Source: Musa acuminata AAA Group (Eukaryota > Streptophyta > Magnoliopsida > Zingiberales > Musaceae). Taken from it: 64,000 nucleotides of DNA. Made by a program: the position numbers and the translations under genes. The notes below the pieces were generated by a model that did not search any database, was not told the origin of the DNA, and saw nothing but the letters and a program-made list of their open reading frames with translations. Of the stretch, positions 11,189 through 22,049 are shown piece after piece (the stretch's first letter is position 1; every line of letters starts with the position of its first letter). The stretch spans positions 14,907,001 through 14,971,000 of the forward strand of contig NC_088331.1 of assembly GCF_036884655.1 (NCBI RefSeq). The letters are read 5' to 3'.

Positions 11189-12230
11189 CTTGTGACTTTG
11201 CTGGCTTGCTTTATCCTTTTAAAATCTACCGGTCGTTGTAAGAAAAAGAAATCATATAAAAAAAAAGAAAAAAAAACTTCATCCCTTGGTGGCATGTCTT
11301 ATTGAGGGTTAGTTCGTTTGACTACTTCAGTTGGACAAGAACAAAGCCGACAATTCCCAAGATATTTCTGCAAACAATGTACTACTGTTAATTCTTTCTG
11401 AAGACCAAAAATCCGAAAGCAGAAACCATCCTGTCTCCCTTTGTATAATCATCGTCATTGCATCCCTGAACAGTGTTGCAGATCAAGTAAATAAATTAGA
11501 CCACTAGATGATGATAAGCGTTTTCCTCGTTCTAATCTACAGAGTTTGGATACTTTATTTTTTGAGGAGTTGGTCGATGCATGCAAGCTGAGCTAAACGA
11601 CGACTCGTAGAAAGTCTCAGGCCATCAGCCCTGTGATTAAGACATCACTATATTCCATTCAAGATACATTTTGTCTTCTCATCGTTTCTTGTCTCGTGAG
11701 TTGCAGTAATCCTCAGTGAAGTAATCTTTTTACTCTGCCTACTTGCAATTGATGGAGCTACAGAATCCTGTCGTCCATGAGCTCTCATTTATGGTTCTCA
11801 CATTAATATCCTGCATATTTGTTCCATACTTGAAAAGAGATGCTGCCTCTCATAATCTGAGCTTTTGTTTCCATGTAATTGATTGATGTGTGATACGAAG
11901 AGCACTAGAACCAGGTTTCTGTGGACTCAAAACCAGGCGCTTGTGGGAAAGATGCAGATATGCCTTTCTCCACACTTGATATCATAATACATGTCCGTGG
12001 TTTTCTTGTCAGGGAGTTGTTGTTTTAAGATGATCACCAAGCAAAACCAGCGAAGGAAGAAGCTTGTTTCACCACCAGCGCAATCCAAGGATACCGTAGG
12101 ACAACAATCAGCCTAGATAAAAGAGAAGGGGAACAGAGCGTATATATATTGATACATGTTGACACCCACAGCACATCTCTCTCACTCCTTAGCAACAGGA
12201 CATGGATCTCCTTTCTTCTCCTGATAAGAT
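11189..12230. other. unassigned region between two elements
   Basis: No coding frame above about 80 codons resembles a known family, and no LTR boundary is visible. It looks like unique, non-repetitive DNA. A small minus-strand frame at 12034-12270 gives no recognisable domain. It could be host sequence that once adjoined the truncated RING-H2 gene at 28 kb, now separated by element D, but I see no exon that supports this. Confidence 0.4.
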
Positions 12231-12300
12231 TTTCCTTGTATAAATAGATATTATATTCAGAAAATCTCATTAGGTTTTATAATCATATTCTAATTTATCA
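12231..12300 (+). repeat. short 5' LTR remnant of element D
   Basis: TGATAAGATTTTCC...TTATCA has the TGATAA/TTATCA ends of the E1/E2 family and includes TATAAATAG at about 12238-12246. At about 70 bp it is far shorter than the 186-228-bp LTRs of its relatives, so an internal deletion is likely. It is placed by the primer site that follows at once. Confidence 0.5.
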
Positions 12301-12312
12301 TGGTATTAGAGC
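12301..12312 (+). promoter_or_regulatory. primer-binding site of element D
   Basis: TGGTATTAGAGC follows the LTR end directly and matches the 3' end complement of plant initiator-Met tRNA (TGGTATCAGAGC) with one change. Confidence 0.7.
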
Positions 12313-12697
12313 ACTTGTATTAAAGTAATATTTCTCTTCTCTTCCTCGCTGTCCAACGACAGCTAACTCATCTTCTCTCAGCGGCGCTAACAACGCAACA
12401 ACATTATACTTGCGAAGTCGATGAGATCCTCCACATCTATCTTGTCGTTGGCATGCTTGCTGTCATATATTCCTCTCCACTGATGAACCTACGGTCCCAA
12501 TCGCCTAGACGAGGTGGCTTCCTCTCTCTCTCTCTCTTGACTCCTATTATAGAAGTCAGGTTGGCAGAGCCCATCATAGGACTGGAGATCCATCACCACT
12601 GCTCCCTCAAACGAATCATCGGTCATAGTCACCTAGATGAGGTAGCTTCCATGACGGGTGTTGGTCACCTGGATGAGGCGACTTCTATTGTGGCCTC

Positions 12698-12912
12698 TGA
12701 TAAAAATTAAATGAAGAATATAGAAAGATAGAAATTATAGAAGAAACTATAAAATGTATAAGATGTAATAGCCTAGTTCATTTTGATAGTGAGCTCTTGA
12801 TAGCTATTTATACACACTCAGTAGGGAGGATATACACATTCAGCATGAAGGATTTTTCTCAACTGCTTAGAGATTTCCTCAACTGCCTTGAGGAAATCTT
12901 ATCTGCTTATCA
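12698..12912 (-). repeat. 3' LTR of E1 (215 bp)
   Basis: The plus-strand reading is TGATAAAAATTAAATG...CTGCTTATCA. Next to it, 12913-12919 read on the minus strand is a G-rich polypurine tract (TGTGGGGGCA). It contains GAGATTTCCTCAA/TTGAGGAAATCTT, a hairpin close to the element's outer end. Confidence 0.88.
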
Positions 12913-14396
12913 TGCCCCCACAAGATTGAGCTTCCATCAAGGATGCCGATCTGAGATGAAAGAAGTTTACGGGCGAGAGGCTTTGTGAGTGAGTCTGCTA
13001 GTTGATCAGCTGTATGTACATGAGAAACACGGAGTTGATGTCTGACAACTTGATCTCGCATGAAGTGGAAGTCAATGGCTATGTGTTTCATGCGGGAATG
13101 GAACACTGGATTAGCACATAAGTAGGTAGCTCCAATATTATCACAATATATTGTAGGAATAACTGTAGAGTTGACGTTGAGTTCCTTGAGCAGATTTGTG
13201 ACCCAATTGAGTTCAGCAACGGCGATGGCGATGGCACGGTATTCAGCTTCAGTTATAGATCGTGCAACCATCTTTTGTTTTTTAGAACTCCAACTGATTG
13301 TAGTAGCTCCAAGGAAGACAATATATCCTGATGTAGATGTTCTATCATCAAAGTTCCCAGCCCAATCAGCATTAGCAAAGGCATGGAGATGGAGTGAAGT
13401 ATTTTTGCGAAGAAAAATACCATGATTAAGAGTCCCTTTAAGATACCACAAAATTCGTTTGACCGCAGACCAATGCGTAGTAGATGGTCGATGCATGAAT
13501 TACGATAATTTATTGATGGCAAATGAAATATTTGGACGGGTGAGAGCCAAGTACTGTAAGGAGCCAATGACTTGTCGATATTGAGTCGAATCTATAGCAG
13601 GACTTCCATCACATAATTTAAGTGATTCACTGGTAGAGAGAGGAGTTGTAACCTCTTTCACATCCTGCATGTTTGTCTTTGATAATAAATCTTGAATATA
13701 CTTTCTTTGTGATAGGAAGAGACCTGAAGATGTAAATATTGCTTCCACTCTCAAAAAGTAGCTTAAAGTTCCTATATCTTTTAGGGAGAATCGATCGACC
13801 AAGTGCTTTAGAAATGCTTGAGTCTTCAAAGGATCATTTCCTATGACAATAATATCATCCATATATACTAAAAGATATATTATGCTTCCATTGTGCTGGC
13901 AAATGAATAACGAGGTATCAGACTTGGAATTGATGAAGCCAATTGAGGTTAAAAACGAGCCAAGCTCGTTCTACCAAGCCCTTGGAGCTTGACGAAGTCC
14001 ATAAATAGATTTTTGAAGTTTGCAGACATACCTCGGATATTGAGGATGAATGAAACCAGGAGGTTGCTGCATAAAGACATCTTCAGTAAGTGTCCCCTGT
14101 AAAAAGGCATTGTTAACATCCAATTGTCGTATGTGCCAGCCCTTTGAGATGGCCAAACTCAGGATAAGATAGATTGTTGTGGGTTTAACAATTAGACTAA
14201 ATGTCTCTGTGAAGTTGACACCAGGTCGTTGATGAAACCCTTTGGCGACTAGACGTGCTTTATATTTGGCAACGGATCCGTCTGGGTTCCGCTTAATTCG
14301 AAAGACCCATTTACACTCGATGATATTTTGTATGTGATGAAAGGGTACTAAGGTCCATGTAGAGTTATGGAGGAGAGCATCATATTCGTCACACAT
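12913..14396 (-). pseudogene. E1 reverse transcriptase and RNase H
   Basis: Read on the minus strand, 14396-13971 encodes the RT start ([27 protein letters not shown], quoted to [34 protein letters not shown]). 13862-13500 carries MDDIIVIGND of the YVDD box and the thumb. 13496-12879 carries RNase H (ADWAGNFDDRTSTSGYIVF; SITEAEYRAIA; IYCDNIGATYL; TADQLADSLTKPL). Stops between the three blocks show inactivation. Confidence 0.85.
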
Positions 14397-14405
14397 GGCT
14401 TTACA

Positions 14406-15572
14406 CTAGTGAGAAGATTTTTGAGCTTGAGTGATTATAGTGGGTTCACTGGCCTCAGTGGAGGAACTTGTTATAGCATGTAAGTCAAGGACTTGACGTG
14501 GTTTGAAAATACCACTTTTGAAGCGTATTGTCATTGGATGTCTAAGGGGGATAGAAGTAGTATATTGTGTTGGTGGTATAGCCGAGGGCAAGTCACTGTC
14601 ATGGATCGGGCCAACCGTCGGCACGACAATGTCACTAGGTCTAGGAGAAAGTAAAGCAAGTGGCAATGTTGCCGAGGGTATTACTTCATTAATAGGGGAA
14701 ACTTGTGAGGAAGGGAGTGGAGAAATAGAGGGAGTGAGAAGCTGTTGAACTGGAGTAATAGTAGTATGCAGATCTTGAGGGTAAAGACTGGATGGTGTCA
14801 TTGGAGGTTCGTGTGATGAGATCGAAGGGATATTCCAGTGATGCATGTTTATCGGAGTAGCTTGCATGGTAGGATTATTTTGAAAAGGAAAGACAGACTC
14901 CTCAAAAATAATATGACGTGATATAAAGACTTTTTTAGTTTGGGGTTCATAGCATCGAAAAGCATTATGTTCAAGAGAGTAGCCTATAAAAGTGCAAGGC
15001 TTAGATCGTGGTGTTAGCTTATGTGACGCATAGGGACGGAGCCATGGATAACATAAACAGCCAGAAACTTTGAGTTTATGAAGGTTTGGAAGCTTGTGGA
15101 ATAATTTTTCAAATGGTGACTGGTATTGTAAGACTGGAGTGAGCATACGATTAATGAGATAAACTATAGTTTAAAAAGCTACTGACCAAAAAGGTGGTGG
15201 CATGGATGCTTGATGTAGAAGGGAGAGACCAGTTTCAACGATATGCCAATGTTTGCGTTCAACAGAGCCAACCAATTGGGGAGTATGTGGGGGTGACTTG
15301 AGGTTTTGTTTACAGATTTGAGAAACGAAAATGAGGTTTCTTTTAATGTTAGATGCACACAGAACATTATCGAGTGTAAAAGTTGTGGTAAGTGAACTAA
15401 GCATTGAGGAACCAGAATAAGTAATAGGAATTCTTTTACCATCACCGATGATGATATCTTCATTTCCATCATAGTTGTTATGGATGGACAAGTTTTGAAG
15501 ATCAGAGGTGATGTGATGAGAGGCGCCCGAGTCCACAATCCAATTAGGTTGGGTAGGAGTTGGAGTAGCCAT
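14406..15572 (-). pseudogene. E1 protease fused to integrase C-terminus (core deleted)
   Basis: 15572-15171 starts with the protease motif WIVDSGASHHIT and runs through SQICKQN. It then continues directly into LKSPPHTPQLVGSVERKHWH, which in copia integrases follows the second catalytic Asp. The zinc finger and most of the DDE core are therefore missing by an in-frame deletion. 15146-14406 encodes the integrase C-terminal part (SGCLCYPWLRPY..FIGYSLEHNAFRCYEP..VFISRHIIFEE) and a long proline/serine-rich linker to RT. Confidence 0.8.
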
Positions 15573-15590
15573 GAAATTTGCCTAAGGCCA

Positions 15591-16580
15591 CTATGATGGA
15601 GTAGAGAGTCTGGGGCGAGACCGACAGACTTTCGCAGAGTGTCCGACTTTATCACATAGTTGGCAAATGACTCGTTGGTGGCTTGTGAAGTCAGGATGCG
15701 ACGGCTGAGGATCATGAAAGTTACCACCTTGATATGGATAAGGGGGGTTTGGTCTGGGCCCCATAGGGCTAGGAGGCAACTTAGCCAAATCGTTGTTGAC
15801 ATGCTTATTATACTGGTTGCTCTTCCTCTTGGATTTTTTATTGACCTGAGCTATAATAGGTGGTCCGGGCAACCTATCATCACGCTTCAAGTACATCTCA
15901 TATTCAATCAACTTATCATAAAGTTCTTCGAATGATATTGGTGAGTCGCGTGCCCGAAGTGTTGCTATCAGTTTTTTGTACTCACCTCCTAGGCCATTGA
16001 GGGTATGGATTAGGACTTCTTCATCACTGAGAGAATGACCTATCAAAGCTAAATCATCGATGATAACTTTGATATTTTGTAGATAATCAGCAATAGTACT
16101 TCCCTCTTGTTTCGTTTTCATCAGATTGGAGAGAAGTCCGAGCATGCGAGTACGCGAGCGATTTGCCAAAGTTGTTTGTAACTTGGACCATGCTTCTGCA
16201 GCAGTCGTACATGAGGATATTAACGGGGCAATGGATCCAGCAATGGAAGCTTGAATAGCTTGGAGGATGAGGCGATCTTGACGTAACCATAGTTTGTGGG
16301 CTAGATTTGGCATTAGACTGGGTTCACCTGGGATGTTGATCATTTCAAGTGGACACTAGAGAGAGCCATCAACGTAACCTAGGAGATCATAGCCAAATAG
16401 AATATTAGAAAGTTGTGCCCGCTAAGATGCATAGTTGCTGCCTTTGGATAATTTGAAGGGAATGAGTGCTGCAACATTGATGGTGATAAGACTTTGAGAA
16501 GTGCTTAGAGTCCCTGCAGAAATAGGGACAGGAATATCGGAAGAGGAAAATGAAGACAGCCCAAATATTTTGTAATGGTT
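15591..16580 (-). pseudogene. E1 gag
   Basis: 16343-15591 (250 aa) holds the copia gag helical domain (LLSNLMKTKQEGSTIADYLQ; LSDEEVLIHTLNGLGGEY) and a CCHC knuckle CQLCDKVGHSAKVC. The gag N-terminus (ITINVAALIPFKLSKGSNYAS) lies upstream at about 16420-16560 in the same frame but is cut off by TAG codons near 16420 and 16356. The true start was probably near 16560. Confidence 0.8.
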
Positions 16581-17234
16581 TAAGTGATCTTTACAAAAGA
16601 TGTAAAGATATTGGAGGGAGGGAGGAGGAGAAAAGCAAATCGATGCGCTGCAAAGGAGGCTGCAACGATGAACTGCAGAGGAGGCTCCAGCGATACTGTA
16701 GAGGAGGCTACAGTGATGCAGCGATGCACTGTGGTGGAGGCTATAGTGATGCACTACAAAGGAGGCTGCGGAGATGGGCGAGGAAGCTGCAGCAATGAGC
16801 AAGAAATCTGCAGTGATTAGGTGAAAAGAAAAAAAAAAAAAATCTGCAGTAGTTACAGTTGCAGAGAAATTGTCGCGGCAGATGGAAGCAGCTGCAGATG
16901 GAAGCTGTAAAAACTGCAATCGTTCCTGTTGCCGCAGGAAGGCAGTGATGGCTGTGGCGATAAGGATGGCGGCAGCAGCACTTCGCGCTCGAGTGAGATA
17001 TGGGAACGAGGAGGAGAGGTCGCTGGCCGAGGAGTAGTTGCAAGGACGACGACCACCACGGTAGTGTAGGCGAGGTTCTTGTGAGAGTAGGAGGTGGCCG
17101 AGCAGTCTCTGACTCCGGAACAAGAAGCAGCGACATCGGAGGAGAGGTAAGCAGCAGCACTGCCCTTTCCAACTGAATAGAAAAGAGGAGCAGTAGAAGG
17201 CTTCGGCAGAGCTACCTACATCCGCAAGGAAGAA

Positions 17235-17247
17235 GGCTCTGATACCA
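17235..17247 (-). promoter_or_regulatory. primer-binding site of E1
   Basis: The minus-strand reading TGGTATCAGAGCC immediately abuts the 5' LTR and is an exact match to the initiator-Met tRNA 3' end complement. Confidence 0.88.
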
Positions 17248-17464
17248 TGATAAAAATTAAACAAATAATATAGAAAGATAGAAATTATAGAAGAAACTAT
17301 GAAATGTATAAGATGTAATTGCCTAGTTCATTTTGATAGTAAGCTCTTGATAGCTATTTATACACACTCAGCATGGAGGTTATATACATTCAGCATGGAC
17401 GATTTTTCTCAACTGCTTAGAGATTTTTCCTTAACTGCCTTGAGGAAATCTTATCTGCTTATCA
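17248..17464 (-). repeat. 5' LTR of E1 (217 bp)
   Basis: Near-identical in layout to the 3' LTR, with a 2-bp insertion in the hairpin region. Followed at 17465-17469 by the GCCTC duplication. Confidence 0.88.
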
Positions 17465-18144
17465 GCCTCTTCCCTTATCCCTCGAGGCTCTTCCTCCAGT
17501 AGAGGAGCTCTCTCTTGACACCTTCTTGCGGCTCCTTGTGCATCGGTTCTACCTCTCCACCGTGCTCTTCTTCTCTCTCTTTCCATTCCGAAAAACTTTG
17601 ACAAACTTCCCTTGCCTCCTCTACTGATCTGCTGCTGTCACTGTAGCCCCTCATTAAGGGCTCTTTATTAGTGAAGCCTCTCTATTATACCTCACTAGTA
17701 GAGCTACAGTGGTTCCCTACCTATAGAAGAGTTGCTCCTTCTCCATTGATCTTCCTACTATGACGCCTCTAGCGTGATCGCTCTTCACACAAGCATAATC
17801 CCTTTCCCTTAGCGGGGCACTAATATGCATCTCTAACTCTACGTCGAACGCTTATCTCTGCACCAAGTGTAGAGTTGGCCCCCTTGCCTAGTTGCAGAGT
17901 ACCTTCAACACTAGGATATCATTGATCTGCTACCATCGTTGCCAAAACATCTTCTCCTTTGCTTTTGTTGTGCCTTTCTCCATCACCCTCAATAGCAAGA
18001 GTTGTAGGAGATATGGACGAAGTGTCCACTGTTTCTTCTCAGTAGTTGTATAGTAGGAGGCCAAGCACCCGCTGCCTTGTCCTCGGAGATCCACAATCAT
18101 TCCTTGTCATCTATCATGCCTTCCTCTTCCCCCATTGCAGTAGC
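17465..18144 (+). other. leader segment of element D between E1 and E2
   Basis: CT-rich, without a coding frame. It continues the D leader interrupted at 12697. The stretch resembles the long non-coding leader seen between the 5' LTR and gag in E1. No independent feature is visible. Confidence 0.5.
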
Positions 18145-18372
18145 TGATAAAATGAGAGAATGAAGAATGAAATTGTACAGGTAAAGAGAAAAGCACGTTT
18201 CAATTAGCATCATATGAAGTCTATTTATACATGGTGAAAGAGAATATTTCTTTAACTGAGCAGAGAGATTTCCTTATGCGGTTGAGGAAATCTCATCCGC
18301 TATGCAGTTGAGGAAATCTCTTTGTTATTAGAGGAAATCTCTCTGTTATTAGAGGAATTCTCTCGGTTATCA
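18145..18372 (-). repeat. 3' LTR of E2 (228 bp)
   Basis: TGATAAAATGAG...TCGGTTATCA. It is about 42 bp longer than its 5' partner because a roughly 21-bp unit (TGTTATTAGAGGAAATCTC) is repeated near 18320-18365. This LTR also contains the GAGATTTCCT/TGAGGAAATCTC hairpin arms. Confidence 0.88.
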
Positions 18373-19541
18373 TGCCCCCGCAAGATCGAGCTCCTATCAA
18401 GGATACCGATCTTGAACCGATATAACAAAAATAGTTTACGGGCTAGAGGCTTCGTGAGTGAGTCTACTAGTTGATTAGCCATATGAACATGAGAGACATG
18501 AAATTGATGTCTGACAACTTGATCTCACATGAAGTGAAAGTCGATGGTAATATGTTTCATGCGTGAGTGGAACACTGGATTGACACATAAGTAGGTAGCT
18601 CCAACATTATCATAATATATTGTACGGGTATGGGTAGAGCTGACTTTGAGTTCCTTAAGGAGATTTATGACCCAATTGAGTTCAGCAGTAGCGGTAGTAA
18701 TAGCACAATATTCAGCTTCAGTTATAGACCGGGCCACTATCTTTTGCTTCTTAAAACTCCAACTGATTGGATTAGACTCAAGAAAGATGACATACTTTGA
18801 TGTGGAGGTTCTATCATCAAAGTTTCCTGCCTAATCAGCATCAGTAAAGGCATGGAGATGAAGTTGAGTGGTTTTACAGCGAAAGAGACCATGATTAAGG
18901 GTTCCTTTAAGATACCGCAAAATTCGTTTAACCGCAGACCAATGCATAGCAGAAGGCTGGTGCGTGTATTGAGAAAATTTATTGACTGCAAATGAGATAT
19001 CTGGACGGGTGAGAGCCAAGTACTGTAAGGAGCCAAGTATTTGTCGGTATTGAGTTGAGTCTGTGATAGGGCTGCCATCACATAATTTGAGTGATTCACT
19101 AGTAGAGAGAGGAGTAGCAACTTCTTTCGCATCCTGCATATTTGTCTTTGATAATAAGTCTTGAATATACTTTCTCTGTGAGAGGAGGAGACCTGAGGAT
19201 GTAAATGTTGCTTCAATTCCCAGAAAATAGCTCAAGGGTCCTAAATCTATGAGGGAGAATCGATTAGCCAATTGCTTTAAAAATGTCTGAATCTCTAAGG
19301 GATCATTACCTATAACAATAATATCATCTACATATACTAGTAGATATATTATATTTCCATGTTGTTGTCGGAGGAATAAAGAGGTATCAGACTTGGAGTT
19401 GATGAAGCCAATTGATATAAAAAATGATCCAAGTTCAGTATACCAAGCTCTTGGAGCTTGACGGAGTCCATAAATGGCTTTTGGTAATTTGCAGACATGT
19501 CTCGGATACTGATGGTGAACAAAGCCAAGGGGTTGCTGCAT
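18300..19541 (-). pseudogene. E2 reverse transcriptase and RNase H
   Basis: 19541-18831 (236 aa) covers the RT palm: AIYGLRQAPRAWYTELG, LVYVDDIIVIGND, LSYFLGIEATF and LTRPDISFAVNKFSQY. RNase H continues in 18737-18525 (SITEAEYCAITTATAELNWV) and ends near 18300 (QLVDSLTKPLARKL). At least one stop and a frameshift separate the pieces. Confidence 0.85.
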
Positions 19542-20284
19542 AAAGATATCTTCAGTTAGAGTCCCCTATAAAAAGGCATTGTTAACGTCCATTTGTCGTA
19601 AGTGCCAGCCTCTAGAGATGGCCAAACTTCGAATAAGACGAATTGTTGTGGGTTTAACTACAGGACTAAAAGTCTTTGTGAAGTCAACTCTAAGTCATTG
19701 ATGAAACCCTTTGGCTACTAATTGTGCTTTATATCGAACAACGGACCCGTCGGGGTTCCGCTTAATTCGAAAGACCCATTTACACCGATGATGTTTTGTG
19801 TAGGATGAAAAGGTACAAGAGTCCATGTCGAGTTATGGAGAAGAGCATCATATTCTTCACACATGGCTTTACGCTAGTGAGGAGATTTTTGGGCTTGAGT
19901 AATTGTGGTGGGTTCACTAGTCTCGGGAGAGGATTTGGTGATAGCATGCAGGTCAAGAACCTGACATGGTTTAAAGATACCACTTTTTGAGCGTGTTATC
20001 ATTGGATGTCTAGGAACTGGAAGTTGTGTTATTCGTATGAGTGGTGGAGAGGCATCGATAGGGGTTGAGATATGCTGATATACATCAGTGGCACCAGGTA
20101 AAGAAGATTGTTATGATGTTGAGGATATTATATCAGTAGTAGGGGAGGCTTGTGAAGAAGGAAGATGAGAAGGAATGGAGGGAGTGGGAAGCTGTTGAAC
20201 CGGGAGAACAAAGGAGTGTGGATCTTTAAAAAAAGGACTGAATGGTGTGGAAAGAGGTTCGTTTGAGGGGATCGATGGTATACT

Positions 20285-21130
20285 CTAGTGATGTATATTT
20301 GTTGGAGTGGCCTGCATGGTAAAAGACTCATTGTTTTGAAATGGAAAGGTAGACTCCACAACAACAACATGACGTGAAATAAAGACTTTTTGAGTTTTTG
20401 GTTCATAGCACCGAAAGACATTATGTTCAAGAGAATATCCTATAAAGATGAAAGGTTTAAATCGTGGCGCTATCTTGTATGGGGCATAGGGACATAGCCA
20501 CAGATAACATAAACAACCAAATATTCTGAGTTTTTGAAGGTTTAGGGATTTGAAGAATAATTTTTTAAATGGAGACTGGTATTGGAGAACTGGAGTAAGC
20601 AGACGATTAATAAGGTAGACGACAGTTTGAAATATGGCAGACCAAAAGGTTGCTGACATGGAGGCTTGATATAGAAGTGTGAGACTAGTTTCTACGATAT
20701 GTTGACGTTTGCGTTCAGCAGAGCCAACTAGTTGAGGAGTGTATGGGGGTGACTTAAGGTGTTGGATGCCACAAGTTGAGAGGTAGGAAGTGAGGGCTTG
20801 ATATTCACCTCCACCATCAGAGTAGACTGTTTTAATTATAGATTGAAAGAAGTTTTCAACCAGCTTTTTAAAGTGGGTGAAGATTGTAGAAACTTCTGAT
20901 TTATAACGAAGAGGGTATATCCATGTGTACTTAGTAAAATAGTCTATAAAAATAACATAAAATCTAAACTTATCAAAAGAAGTGATGGGAGTAGGTCTCC
21001 AAACATCAGTATAGATAATTTCAAATGGTGTAGAACATGATATGGAGGAAATGCCAAAAGGGAGTCTATGACTTTTATTACTAAGACAAGCATCACAAGA
21101 AGTAAGAATGCTATTATTTGTAAGAGTAGG
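20285..21130 (-). pseudogene. E2 integrase
   Basis: The core lies at about 21110-20690 on the minus strand in decayed form. The C-terminal part is an open frame at 20659-20285 (SATFWSAIFQTVVYLINRLL, FGCLCYLWLCPYAPYK, FIGYSLEHNVFRCYEPKT). This is exactly the region missing from E1. A leader frame at 21505-21158 sits where gag should start, showing that gag and protease were deleted. Confidence 0.75.
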
Positions 21131-21446
21131 AAGATAATAACGAGAAAGTAATTTATTTTAGATAGAGAGAGAGGGATGCGCTAACAAACAGCGAGGAAGA
21201 AAGGTGGGGTAGTGCTGGTGAGCTAGCACTAGAGACGCCATAGCAGAAGGGAACAGATGTTGGCACAAAGTGGTAGTGGAGAAGATAGTTTCCACCACCG
21301 AGGAGGAAATATTTATCGCACCGATGGCCTGACGATGGAAAAGCAGTGGTAGATAGCCTTTTCTTTTGCCGTTAGAGGTGGAGAAGCAACAGTGATGAGT
21401 CAACAGCGAGAAGAGAGCTTGCTCTGGGCAAGCGGCTTTGATACCA

Positions 21447-21632
21447 TGATAAAATGAGAGAATGAAGAATAAAATTGTAAAGGTAAAGAGAAAAGTACGT
21501 TTCAATTAGCATCATATGAAGTCTATTTATACATGGTGAAAGAGAATATTTCTTTAACTGAGCAGAGAGATTTCCTCATGTAGTTGAGGAAATCTCATAT
21601 GCTATGCAGTTGAGGAAATCTCTCGGTTATCA
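21447..21632 (-). repeat. 5' LTR of E2 (186 bp)
   Basis: Same ends as the 3' LTR, with about eight substitutions in the shared part, and followed by the GTAGC duplication. The hairpin GAGATTTCCTCA-TGTAGT-TGAGGAAATCTC lies at about 21567-21597. Confidence 0.88.
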
Positions 21633-22049
21633 GTAGCCTACACCCACCTCTCCATCAATAGCGATCGCTAGGCCCGATTTGCACAGCGCTCACCGGTGTC
21701 CACACAATGACCACCCCCTCATCTGCCAGTGATGGCACCTGCTGCAGCCATCTCATCCTTTAACACGCTACAACCCACACCAAAGCATATCGAGGTGCAT
21801 CATCAAGGTGTCGCAGCTCTAGTAATTGACACTCCTACCCATAGTCTTTCGCTCCTTGTGCTGCACCCAGATTCAGCGACTGCTACCTAGTATCTGAAGA
21901 GACCTACTTTGACTAATCCATCTACATCGTCCTGGGCTTCCTCCTCTATCTCGGCATACCTCCGCAACCATGCCCCAGGAAGAAGCACTGCACCTCGTCG
22001 TCACTGTCCACCCTCCTACAACTGACAACTCCCAACTTGCTCCCTCATA

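Larger units (their letters stand above)
12698..17464 (-). mobile_element. copia element E1 with LTRs and target duplication
   Basis: A complete minus-strand insertion of 4767 bp: 3' LTR at 12698-12912, 5' LTR at 17248-17464, a perfect primer site at 17235-17247, and a 5-bp duplication GCCTC at 12693-12697 and 17465-17469. It lies in the leader of element D. The LTRs differ at roughly a dozen sites (about 6 percent), so it is not recent. The integrase core is deleted and gag carries nonsense codons, so it cannot move by itself. Confidence 0.9.
18145..21632 (-). mobile_element. copia element E2 with LTRs and target duplication
   Basis: A minus-strand insertion of 3488 bp: 3' LTR 18145-18372, 5' LTR 21447-21632, primer site at 21434-21446 (TGGTATCAAAGCC, one mismatch), and a GTAGC duplication at 18140-18144 and 21633-21637. 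It is closely related to E1. gag and protease are missing, while integrase, RT and RNase H remain in broken form. Confidence 0.9.

Noticed and set aside
16422..17264. 280-aa minus-strand frame rich in Ser, Cys and Phe
   Set aside because: It lies between the primer site and gag of E1, reads through tandem GCTGCAGCAATG-like low-complexity DNA, and only its last 20-30 residues are gag. It is leader, not a host gene.
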